Source: Variovorax dokdonensis (GTDB taxonomy: Bacteria > Pseudomonadota > Gammaproteobacteria > Burkholderiales > Burkholderiaceae_C). From it: 64,000 nt of DNA. Made by a program: the position numbers and the translations under genes. Each line of letters begins with the position of its first letter. Within the stretch, counting starts at the first letter, position 1. The notes below the pieces were generated by a model, which did not search any database, was not told the origin of the DNA, and saw only the letters and a program-made list of their open reading frames with translations. Location: positions 558,001 through 622,000 of the forward strand of contig NZ_JASZYV010000003.1 in NCBI RefSeq assembly GCF_030316895.1, read 5' to 3'. Below are positions 1-7,384 of this stretch, piece after piece.

Positions 1-2
1 AC

Positions 3-500
3 CACTATCCCACGCTGTACGCAAGCGCTAACGGCCATGTGGCCCACGAGTGCATCCTCGACCTGCGGCCCATGAAGGAAAGCAGCGGCGTCACGGCCGA
101 GGACGTGGCCAAGCGGCTGATCGACTACGGCTTCCATGCGCCGACGCTGAGCTTCCCGGTGGCCGGCACGCTGATGGTGGAGCCCACCGAAAGCGAGCCC
201 CTGGCCGAACTGGACCGCTTCATCGACGCCATGATCGCCATCCGCGGAGAGATCCGCCGCGTGGAAGAAGGCGTCTGGCCCAAGGACGACAACCCACTGA
301 AGAACGCTCCGCACACCGCCGCCACGCTGATGGGCGCGGAATGGGCGCATCCCTACTCGCGCGAACTGGCCGCCTTTCCGCTGGCTGCACTCAAGCAGGG
401 CAAGTACTGGTCGCCCGTCGGCCGGGTCGACAACGTGTACGGCGACCGCAACCTGTTCTGCTCCTGCGTGCCGATCGAGGACTACGCGGCCCAGGAATAG
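3..500 (+). CDS. gcvP: Glycine dehydrogenase (P protein), C-terminal end, 5' partial
   Basis: The reading frame is already open at base 3 ([17 protein letters not shown]) and runs to a TAG at 498-500, so this is the last ~165 residues of a gene that begins outside the window. The residues match the C-terminal domain of the PLP-dependent P protein of the glycine cleavage system ([52 protein letters not shown], ending NLFCSCVP). The enzyme decarboxylates glycine and passes the aminomethyl group to lipoyl-GcvH. gcvT and gcvH, if linked, would lie upstream; no gcv gene follows. Confidence 0.95.
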   Translation, partial: HYPTLYASANGHVAHECILDLRPMKESSGVTAEDVAKRLIDYGFHAPTLSFPVAGTLMVEPTESEPLAELDRFIDAMIAIRGEIRRVEEGVWPKDDNPLKNAPHTAATLMGAEWAHPYSRELAAFPLAALKQGKYWSPVGRVDNVYGDRNLFCSCVPIEDYAAQE

Positions 501-599
501 GCCAGCGCGCAGCCCCATCGCATCGATTTGCTTCACAGCCGACCGAAGAACCCACCTTCGTCCGACGATACCGATGGCGCTGCATCACCCGCCGATGCT

Positions 600-797
600 A
601 TGGTGCCGACCATGCCTCACCTGCTCGCATCTCTCGGTGCCATTGCCGCGGCCTTGATCGCGGCCCCGTTCATGCTGTTCATCTCCCTGAGCGTGCTGCT
701 GCTGATGACCTTCGTCTACATCGGCTTTGCGGCGAGGGCCATCAGCAAGGGGCAGCCCTTTTCGCTGCACGACTTCTTCTACAAATCCTGGAACTGA
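600..797 (+). CDS. Small two-helix membrane protein, unknown function
   Basis: A 65-residue frame (ATG at 600; a second ATG at 612) holds two hydrophobic stretches, about residues 6-20 and 22-45, followed by a short basic and aromatic tail ending FFYKSWN. This looks like a small inner-membrane protein. No family is recognised and no clear ribosome binding site precedes either ATG. It overlaps the 3' end of the convergent glycosidase gene by 19 bases. The hydrophobic composition and tail support a real gene, but it could be a chance frame. Confidence 0.45.
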   Translation: MVPTMPHLLASLGAIAAALIAAPFMLFISLSVLLLMTFVYIGFAARAISKGQPFSLHDFFYKSWN

Positions 798-1963
798 GCG
801 CCAGCGTCCACGGCGCGCTGCGCGAGCAAGAACGTCGCAGCATTCCAGCTTTGGCCGGCCATGCCCATGGGCACGAGGGTCTTGCCATGGAACCATTCGG
901 TGAAGCGCCAGTCGTCCTGCGCGTTTGCCTGCGCCAGGCGCTCCAGCGCCGCCCTCGCCTCGTCCTTGAGGCCGAGTTGCGCCAGCGCCATCACCCAGAA
1001 GCCGCCGACGAAAGGCCAGAGGCCGCCATTGTGGTACTGGTGCACCAAGTTCTGACGATGGCGGCCCATGTACGCTCGCCACAGGCCGTGCGTCGGAGCC
1101 ATCGGATGCAGTGTCACGCGCACCGGCCACGGATCGGCGGCGTTCGCCGCATCGATGGCGTGAGCGATGCTGTGCGACATCGACTCGTCGGCCAGCCCCG
1201 TCAGCACCGCCAGGACATTGCCGAACACATCGCCCTCGTCACCCACGAACGATAGGTTGACGAAGCTGAGGAACATGCCGGGGTCGCGCCGGCCCCGGCG
1301 CGCGTAGTGGCGCAGCAGCCGGGCACGGTGGTATTGCGGCAAGTCGCGCTGGAACGGGTTGAACAGGTGGTTGAAGTGATGCAGCGTCTCTTGCGCATGC
1401 GCCAGCCCGAACCTGCGCTTGACGTCGAACCACAACGCATTGGTGTAGAGCACGTAGCCACTGCGCGGCATGATGTCGGCCCAGTCGCTGGCCTCGTTCT
1501 GCTGCAGCAGCCGAAAGTGCTGATGCTCCTGCGCCAGCAGCCAGGCGATCGCGCGCTGGATGTTGTCGTCCCATCGCGTCGCGTCCACCCCGCCGCGGCG
1601 GCGCACATGATCCACCGCGATCAGCCACCACAAGGTCGCATCGATGCAGCCCAGGTACCAGAAATCGGCATCCTGCCCTTCGGGGTCCACGTACTTCGGG
1701 ATCTGTCCGTTGGCCGCCTGTTGCGAAGCGAGCGCATCCAGGCTGGCAACGGCGCCGTCTTCGAGCGCCGGCACGCCGCTGCCGCTCATCGCCAGCACGC
1801 AGATGGCCGCATCGCGCCCGAAGATTCGCGTGTAGCGACGGGCGATGGCCGCATCGGTGCGGCTCGCCGCCAGGATGCCATGCGGCGTGAGATTGGCTTC
1901 GAGCAGCGCCAGCGACGCCTGGGCACAGCGGGCAACGAAAGAGGAATCGGCTTGGTCAGGCAT
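779..1963 (-). CDS. GH100/debranching-type (alpha/alpha)6-barrel glycoside hydrolase
   Basis: A 394-residue soluble protein without signal peptide. The pattern RIFGRDAAICVLAM near residue 45, the WYLGCIDATLWWL segment near residue 105 and NEASDWADIMPRSGYVLYTNALW around residues 160-185 resemble the six-hairpin-barrel hydrolases of the neutral invertase (GH100) and amylo-alpha-1,6-glucosidase groups; the acidic residues in the first and third segments are the likely catalytic ones. It would hydrolyse sucrose or alpha-glucan branches in the cytoplasm. Residues 185-320 resemble the GH100 pattern too (NHLFNPFQRDLPQYHRARLL, HGLWRAYMGRHRQNLVHQYHNGG). Substrate is not decidable from sequence. It stands alone, convergent with the small membrane ORF. 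Confidence 0.75.
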   Translation of the reverse strand: MPDQADSSFVARCAQASLALLEANLTPHGILAASRTDAAIARRYTRIFGRDAAICVLAMSGSGVPALEDGAVASLDALASQQAANGQIPKYVDPEGQDADFWYLGCIDATLWWLIAVDHVRRRGGVDATRWDDNIQRAIAWLLAQEHQHFRLLQQNEASDWADIMPRSGYVLYTNALWFDVKRRFGLAHAQETLHHFNHLFNPFQRDLPQYHRARLLRHYARRGRRDPGMFLSFVNLSFVGDEGDVFGNVLAVLTGLADESMSHSIAHAIDAANAADPWPVRVTLHPMAPTHGLWRAYMGRHRQNLVHQYHNGGLWPFVGGFWVMALAQLGLKDEARAALERLAQANAQDDWRFTEWFHGKTLVPMGMAGQSWNAATFLLAQRAVDAGAQFQDL

Positions 1964-2043
1964 GCGGCGTCACTCTACCTGCACATGCGGTGCCACACGA
2001 GGCCCGCGCACCGAGCCGACCAAGCCGACCGCGCCGAGTACGC

Positions 2044-3255
2044 CTAGTGCGCCGAGTCCGGCCTGGCCACGCGCACCACGCGTCCTCGCTCCCCGTCGGT
2101 CAGCAGATACAAGCCGCCGTCCGGGCCCTGGCGGATGTCGCGGATGCGCTCGTTCAATTCGGTGAACATCTGCTGGCGGCGCTTGACCTGCGGCGCTTCA
2201 TCGTCGCCACCGAGTTCGATGCGCCAGACCGACCGGTCTGCCAGCGCGCCGACGAACACGTTGCCCTCCCATTGCGGAAACTGCCCGCCGCTGTACAGGA
2301 TGAGATTGGACGGCGCGATGCCCGGCCGCCCCCAGAAGGTGAACGGCTGCTCCATGCCCGCCATGTGCGTGCCCGAGCCGATCTGCTCGCACGTCACGTA
2401 TTCGCAGCCATAGGTGATGACCGGCCACCCATAGTTCGCGCCCTTGCGAACGATGTTGATCTCGTCGCCGCCCTGTGGCCCGTGCTCCGAGACCCACAAC
2501 TGCCGCGTGCGCGGATGCACGAAGGCACCGCCCGGGTTGCGGTGGCCCAGGCTCCAGATCTCCGGCCGCGCGCCCGGCGTCTGCACGAAGGGGTTGTCCG
2601 CAGGCGTCGAACCGTCCGTGCGCACTCGGACGGTCTTGCCCTCGTAGTACGCCGGCGACTGCGCGCGCATGCGGTCCTTGGCGGCGTAGCGGTCTCCGAC
2701 AGTGAGGTAGAGATAGCCGTCGTCCGACGTGGCCATGCGGCCACCGAGGTTCTCGCCGTTCTCGACCCCGGGCATCTGCCTGAAGAGGATCTGGTAGCGA
2801 TCCAGGTACGTTGCATCTTCGCTCAGCCGGGCGCGCGCCACCGTCAGGCTGTTGCGGGCCGGGCCCGTGCCGCGTCCCACCTTGCGCGTGAAGCTCAGGT
2901 AGATCCATCGGTTCTCGGCAAAGCGAGGATCGATGGCCACGTCCAGCAGGCCGCCCAGATCGCGGTAGTCCACCTGCGGCACGCCCACCACGGCGGGCGA
3001 AATCTGATGCCCGTCAGCGCTGACCACTCGCAGTCGGCCTGGACGCTCGGTGATGAGGAGCCGGCCATCGGGCAGGAACTCCATGCCCCAAGGTCGCTCC
3101 AGTTCGTCGGTGTAGTAGCTCAGCTGCGGCGCGTTGGCACGCGCCTCGTCCACCGAATCGAGCGAAGACGCACAGGCATGCCACGCCATGAACGTGCCGC
3201 AGCAGCCGACAAGGCACAGACGCGCTGCCGCACGCCGAACCATGAACAGGACCAT
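2044..3255 (-). CDS. PQQ-dependent aldose sugar dehydrogenase (YliI/soluble GDH fold)
   Basis: A six-bladed beta-propeller of the glucose/sorbosone dehydrogenase family. After an N-terminal hydrophobic export segment (about residues 5-28), LERPWGMEFLPDGRLLITERPGRL, ATSDDGYLYLTVGDR, PEIWSLGHRNPGGAF and HGPQGGDEINIVRKGANYGWP are the family landmarks around the PQQ and calcium site. It oxidises aldose sugars in the periplasm and passes electrons to the respiratory chain. The ATG at 3255 is chosen because AAAGGAG sits 7 bases upstream; the frame is open further, to 3360, without a better site. About 400 residues, typical for the family. Confidence 0.88.
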   Translation of the reverse strand: MVLFMVRRAAARLCLVGCCGTFMAWHACASSLDSVDEARANAPQLSYYTDELERPWGMEFLPDGRLLITERPGRLRVVSADGHQISPAVVGVPQVDYRDLGGLLDVAIDPRFAENRWIYLSFTRKVGRGTGPARNSLTVARARLSEDATYLDRYQILFRQMPGVENGENLGGRMATSDDGYLYLTVGDRYAAKDRMRAQSPAYYEGKTVRVRTDGSTPADNPFVQTPGARPEIWSLGHRNPGGAFVHPRTRQLWVSEHGPQGGDEINIVRKGANYGWPVITYGCEYVTCEQIGSGTHMAGMEQPFTFWGRPGIAPSNLILYSGGQFPQWEGNVFVGALADRSVWRIELGGDDEAPQVKRRQQMFTELNERIRDIRQGPDGGLYLLTDGERGRVVRVARPDSAH

Positions 3256-3408
3256 GACGATGCTCCTTTCGATCCGCGCAGCATCGCCGCAACGCGACGC
3301 CCCCACGCTGCGATGGGTCAACGGCAACGTCCTGTTGCTTTGTAAAGCGCGGAACTTCAAGGATCATCCGGCCGTCGACGTTCCACGTTCCAACGAGGAG
3401 TGCCCTGC

Positions 3409-4320
3409 ATGCAGCCCACGCCCACGCGGTTGACCGCCCACGACTTCGACCAGGAGTTGCTCGTCCTTTTCGATGCCTACGTGCATGGCGACATCGACCG
3501 GCGAAGCTTTCTCGGCGGCGCCAGCAAGTTCGCCAAGGCGGGCATGACGGCCGCAGGATTGCTGGCCGCGCTCAGTCCGGACTTCGCCATGGGCCAGCAG
3601 ATCAAGCCCGACGACCCGCGCCTGAGCATCGAGCGCGTGAGCTACCCCTCCAGCGGCGGCAGCGGCACCATGAAGGGCTATCTCGTCCGCCCGGCCAATG
3701 CCGGTGCCCGCAAGCTGCCCACGGTGCTCGTCATCCACGAGAACCGCGGGCTCAATCCGCACATCGAGGACATCGCGCGCCGCCTGGCATTGGACGGCTT
3801 CATGGCCTTCGCACCCGATGCGCTCACGCCGCTGGGCGGCTATCCCGGTGACGAAGACAAGGCCCGCGCCGAGTTCGCCAAGCTCGACCAGGGCAAGGCG
3901 CGCGAGGACTTCGTGGCCGCCGTCACCTGGCTCAAGACTCGACCCGACACCACGGGCAAGATCGGCGCCGTGGGCTTCTGCTGGGGCGGTGGCATGGTCC
4001 ACCAGTTGACGCTTCGCGTGCCGACACTGGCGGCCGGCGTGGCCTTCTACGGCAACACGCCCGACCCGTCCGAAGCGACGAAAGTGAAGACGCCGCTGCT
4101 GGTCCAGCGCGCCGAGACGGACGAACGCATCAATGCCGCCTGGCCCGCGTACGAAGCAGCGCTCAAGGCGGCCGGTGCGCGCTTCACCGAGTACCAGTAT
4201 CCCGGCACACAGCACGGATTCAACAACGACACGACACCGCGCTACGACGCGAAGGCGGCTGAACTCGCCTGGTCACGCACGGTGGCGTTCTTGAAGGAGC
4301 ACCTGGGCGGGCCGGGCTGA
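3409..4320 (+). CDS. Dienelactone hydrolase family protein with Tat signal
   Basis: An alpha/beta hydrolase. The twin-arginine motif DRRSFLGG (near residues 33-40) followed by a hydrophobic stretch suggests folded export through Tat. The core has VIHENRGLNPHIEDIARRL, then GFCWGGGMVHQL, where Cys is the nucleophile as in carboxymethylenebutenolidase, and GTQHGFNND supplying the His. It would open lactones of the muconate type or similar esters. The ATG at 3409 is preferred over the GTG at 3400 because GAGGAG at 3395-3400 then serves as ribosome binding site. It is divergent from the sugar dehydrogenase, with about 150 bases between them. Confidence 0.9.
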   Translation: MQPTPTRLTAHDFDQELLVLFDAYVHGDIDRRSFLGGASKFAKAGMTAAGLLAALSPDFAMGQQIKPDDPRLSIERVSYPSSGGSGTMKGYLVRPANAGARKLPTVLVIHENRGLNPHIEDIARRLALDGFMAFAPDALTPLGGYPGDEDKARAEFAKLDQGKAREDFVAAVTWLKTRPDTTGKIGAVGFCWGGGMVHQLTLRVPTLAAGVAFYGNTPDPSEATKVKTPLLVQRAETDERINAAWPAYEAALKAAGARFTEYQYPGTQHGFNNDTTPRYDAKAAELAWSRTVAFLKEHLGGPG

Positions 4321-4334
4321 CGGCCGCAGCCGTT

Positions 4335-5303
4335 TCAATCCAGCGCGGGAATGCCGGCGTCCTTGATCGTGCGGCCCCAGAGTTCGAGGTCGGCTTTCTG
4401 CTGCGCGGCCAATGCGGCGGAGCCTTCGCCCACGGGCTCGAAACCGAGCTTGACCAGCTTGTCGCGCGTCGCGCTGCGCTGCAACGCCGCGTTCACCGCC
4501 GTTTCGAGTCGCTGGCGAACAGCCTCGGGCAGGCCTGCGGGCGCATACATCGCGAACCAGGCGGTGGCCTGCATGTCCACGCCCGCTTCGCGAAGCGTGG
4601 GCACGTCGGGGACCTGCGGATCGCGCTTCGGCCCGGTGACGGCCAGGATGCGGACCTTGCCGGTGCGGTGCAGTTCGGCTGTCTCGGCCACGACGTCGAA
4701 CTTGTAGCGGATGTGCCCGCCCAGCAGCGCGGTGTTGGCCGGCGCACTGCCCTGGAAAGGAATATGCCGCATCTGAATGCCCGCCGCCTTCGCGAACATG
4801 GTGCCCAGCAGGTGCGGCACCGTGCCGGTTCCGGCCGAGCCGTAGGTCGCGCTGTCGGGATCGGCCTTGGCCTTGGCGACGAGTTCCGCGATCGAGCCGG
4901 CGTCGGCCGCCGGCCCCGATACCACCCCGAACTGGAAGCGCGCCAATTCCGAGATGGGCGTGAAGTCCCTGGTCGGATCGTAGGGCAGCGACTTGTAGAG
5001 GTGGGGGAACAGCACCATCGGCCCGTTGGGCAGGATGATGACGGTGTGCCCGTCCGGCGGCGAATTCTTGAGCGCGGTGAGCGCGATGCGGCCGGCCGCG
5101 CCGGGACGGTTCTCGACGACGATGGCGGAAAAGTCGTCCTTCATGCCGTCGGCCACAATGCGGGCGATGGTGTCCGCCGAGCCTCCGGGAGGAAAGCCCA
5201 CCAGGATCTTCAAGGGGGTGTCGGCGCGGGCGGCCAGCGGCAGGGCCATGGTCGACCCGAGCGCCGAGATGGCCAGCAGCTTCAGCAGGATTCTCTTTGA
5301 CAT
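4335..5303 (-). CDS. Bug-family periplasmic solute-binding protein (TctC-like)
   Basis: 322 residues with a signal peptide (MSKRILLKLLAISALGS, cleavage near ARADTP) followed by the signature ILVGFPPGGSADTIARIVADGM and VVENRPGAAGRIA of the tripartite tricarboxylate receptor family, greatly expanded in Burkholderiales. These bind carboxylates or amides, sometimes feeding a TctAB permease, sometimes as orphan sensors. No tctAB genes adjoin it. It is divergent from a MarR-type regulator with 81 bases between starts, so that regulator may control it. Confidence 0.93.
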   Translation of the reverse strand: MSKRILLKLLAISALGSTMALPLAARADTPLKILVGFPPGGSADTIARIVADGMKDDFSAIVVENRPGAAGRIALTALKNSPPDGHTVIILPNGPMVLFPHLYKSLPYDPTRDFTPISELARFQFGVVSGPAADAGSIAELVAKAKADPDSATYGSAGTGTVPHLLGTMFAKAAGIQMRHIPFQGSAPANTALLGGHIRYKFDVVAETAELHRTGKVRILAVTGPKRDPQVPDVPTLREAGVDMQATAWFAMYAPAGLPEAVRQRLETAVNAALQRSATRDKLVKLGFEPVGEGSAALAAQQKADLELWGRTIKDAGIPALD

Positions 5304-5384
5304 GGTGTGTCTCCGTGTGCGCCGTGTCGCCCGGCTGCTGCTGCCATGCTAGGAGATGCAGGCCCGTTGATCTAAACATCGGAC

Positions 5385-5903
5385 ATGATGCAAAACCCTA
5401 ACTCCCCTGCCCTCGAAGACGCGGGCAGCCCGCGCAGCATCGAGTCGCTGGTGCTGTTCCGGATGAGCAAGATCCTGTCGATCGGCGGCAGCCTGGTCAC
5501 CCGACTTTGCGAAGGCCGATTCGGCATCGCCCGGCGCGAATGGGCGGTGCTGTCCATCCTGGCCACGCAGCCGCAGATGCCGTGGCCGGAGCTGGCGCGC
5601 AGGATGGAACTGGACAGTCCTCGCCTTTCGCGCGCGGTGTCGGCGCTGGCAAGCAAGGGCCTGGCCATCAAGTCCGGCACCGGCCGGCAATTGCGCGTGA
5701 GCCTGACGGACTCAGGGCGCGCGCTCTATGCCGAGATCTTTCCGCTCGCCAGTTCGATCAACCAGGCCATCGTGCAGGACCTGGACGCCGAGTCGCTGCA
5801 GACGCTCGACCGCGCCCTCTGCCAGATGCACGAGCGGGCCGGCGAGCTTTCGCAGGCGATGGACATGCCCAAGGCCGCGCGGCGCCTGGGCAAGCGGCGC
5901 TGA
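5385..5903 (+). CDS. MarR-family transcriptional regulator
   Basis: 172 residues with a winged helix: FGIARREWAVLSILATQPQMPWPELARRMELDSPRLSRAVSALASKGLAIKSGTGRQLRVSLTDSGRALY spans roughly residues 45-115, flanked by helices for dimerisation, as in MarR proteins. It is divergent from the Bug-protein gene and likely represses itself and that neighbour in response to an aromatic or carboxylate ligand. Two ATG codons in a row (5385, 5388) are both possible starts. Ligand unknown. Confidence 0.9.
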   Translation: MMQNPNSPALEDAGSPRSIESLVLFRMSKILSIGGSLVTRLCEGRFGIARREWAVLSILATQPQMPWPELARRMELDSPRLSRAVSALASKGLAIKSGTGRQLRVSLTDSGRALYAEIFPLASSINQAIVQDLDAESLQTLDRALCQMHERAGELSQAMDMPKAARRLGKRR

Positions 5904-5931
5904 AACGCCGCGCCGGCGGGCGAGCCGTCTA

Positions 5932-6735
5932 TCAGCGCTTTGTTCGCCCGGTCTTGCGGACCGGGCCGTTGCCGCGAGCAGCCTCCGTCGGCGCGGCCGC
6001 GGCGGCTGCTGCTGCGGCTACGGCCGCAGGCTGGAACGGCTCCAGTGCGGACAGCGCGTCCACATACGACATCAACTGATGCAGATAGCCGGGCGCCGCG
6101 CCTTGCATGAGCGTCAACGCGCGGTGCACGAGCTGCTGCGAATTGAGCGGACCGGCATTCGCCGGCAGGCTGGCCTGACTCTGGGCCAGGCGCCGACGCG
6201 CATCCAGCCGCGTCCAGGTGCGGCGGAAGTAGGTCAGCGCCTCCTGGGCCTGACCTGGGCGCGGCTCCGGTGAGGCAGGGGCCACCTGCCCAGCCTGCCC
6301 AACCTGTCCCGATGGCCGCTTCGCGCTGCCGGATGCGATGACCTGGGCGGCCGACGCCGCACTCGCGACGCCGCCTTGGCGCGACACGTCGACCTGCGCG
6401 AGCAATTGCGCCAGCGCGCCCGGTGCCGCGGGTGCCGCGTTCGCGCGGCGCGCCGATGGCGGCGGCTGCTGGTCCGGCGCATCGCCATCGAGCACGCAAC
6501 CGGCCTGCTCGCAAGCCTCGCGATAGCGGGACATGGCCTGGCCGAGCTTGTCGTCGAGCAGAGGCCGAGCCGCGCCTTCGCAAGCCGCGGTTCGCCGAGC
6601 CAGCGCCTGCAGGAAATCGAACCGGAGCGGATCGACGCGACGAGCGCCTCGTTCTTGCCAAACCCTCAGCGTGACGAGCGCGTCGTGCTGTGGCACCGTC
6701 GTCGCGGTGCCTTCAGAGACGTCCTGTTCAGCCAC
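5932..6735 (-). CDS. DUF2894 domain protein, last gene of stator-like operon
   Basis: 267 residues starting at a GTG (6735) that overlaps the end of the OmpA-like gene by 8 bases, with AAGGA eight bases upstream. The N-terminal third is helical (LRFDFLQALARRTAACEGAARPLLDDKLGQAMSRY), the middle is low-complexity and Ala/Gln/Pro-rich, and the C-terminal third has ALTYFRRTWTRLDARRRLAQSQASLPANAGPLNSQQLVHRALTLMQ and LHQLMSYVDALSALE, followed by a run of about ten alanines and a basic tail. No membrane helix. This matches DUF2894, known only from this gene neighbourhood; function unknown. The overlap points to translational coupling and a role tied to the motor-like proteins. Confidence 0.8.
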   Translation of the reverse strand: MAEQDVSEGTATTVPQHDALVTLRVWQERGARRVDPLRFDFLQALARRTAACEGAARPLLDDKLGQAMSRYREACEQAGCVLDGDAPDQQPPPSARRANAAPAAPGALAQLLAQVDVSRQGGVASAASAAQVIASGSAKRPSGQVGQAGQVAPASPEPRPGQAQEALTYFRRTWTRLDARRRLAQSQASLPANAGPLNSQQLVHRALTLMQGAAPGYLHQLMSYVDALSALEPFQPAAVAAAAAAAAAPTEAARGNGPVRKTGRTKR

Positions 6736-7384
6736 CCTTGACGTCCTTGCCCGCAACCCGCCGGGGCGTGGGCGCGATCTCGACGCGCCGATTCCGCGCA
6801 CGACCTTGATCGTCGGCATTCGAAGCCACCGGCTGCTCGGCGCCGAAAGCCGCGGCAAAGACCGACGACGGCGACACGCCCGCTTCGATCAGCGAGCGCG
6901 TGACCGTCAAAGCCCGCTGCGCGGACAACTCCCAGTTGTCGGCGAACTGGCGGTTGTTGCCGTGCACCTGCAGATCGTCGGTGAAGCCGCTGACCATCAG
7001 CACTTCGTTGCGCTCGGCCAGGTACACCGACAGCGGGCCCGCCAGGCTCTTGAGCAGCTGCTGGCCTTCGGCCTGCAACTGTGCCGAGTTGAGCTTGAAC
7101 AGCACGTTGCCGCTGATGCCGATCCGGCCATCCGCCAGCGTGACCCGGCCTGCCGCGAGCGGTCCGGCCAGGGCTTGCTCGAGCGCCTGCCGCCGCTGTA
7201 GTTCGGCCTGGTGCTGCTGCGCCTCGGCCTTCAGCTTGGCGGTCAGGTCGAACTGCATCGCCACCACGCACACCAGGATAAGCACGAAGGCGCCAAGAAG
7301 CCCGGCCATGAGGTCGCCGAACACGGCCCAGACGGGCGCGTTGGTTTCGCCACCGGCGTCCGAATGATCGTCCAGCGTCGTCAT
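6728..7384 (-). CDS. OmpA/MotB-like peptidoglycan-binding stator subunit
   Basis: 218 residues built like MotB: a short cytoplasmic N-terminus, one membrane helix (about residues 20-45) carrying an aspartate at its start (FGDLMAGLLGAFVLIL, Asp24) where MotB has its proton-binding Asp, a coiled linker, then an OmpA-type peptidoglycan-binding domain (FTDDLQVHGNNRQFADNWELSAQRAL ... GRARNRRVEIAP). The start ATG shares ATGA with the stop of the DUF802 gene. With that MotA/TolQ-like partner it should form an ion-conducting inner-membrane complex anchored to the cell wall. It is distinct from flagellar MotB because no flagellar gene is near. Confidence 0.88.
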   Translation of the reverse strand: MTTLDDHSDAGGETNAPVWAVFGDLMAGLLGAFVLILVCVVAMQFDLTAKLKAEAQQHQAELQRRQALEQALAGPLAAGRVTLADGRIGISGNVLFKLNSAQLQAEGQQLLKSLAGPLSVYLAERNEVLMVSGFTDDLQVHGNNRQFADNWELSAQRALTVTRSLIEAGVSPSSVFAAAFGAEQPVASNADDQGRARNRRVEIAPTPRRVAGKDVKGG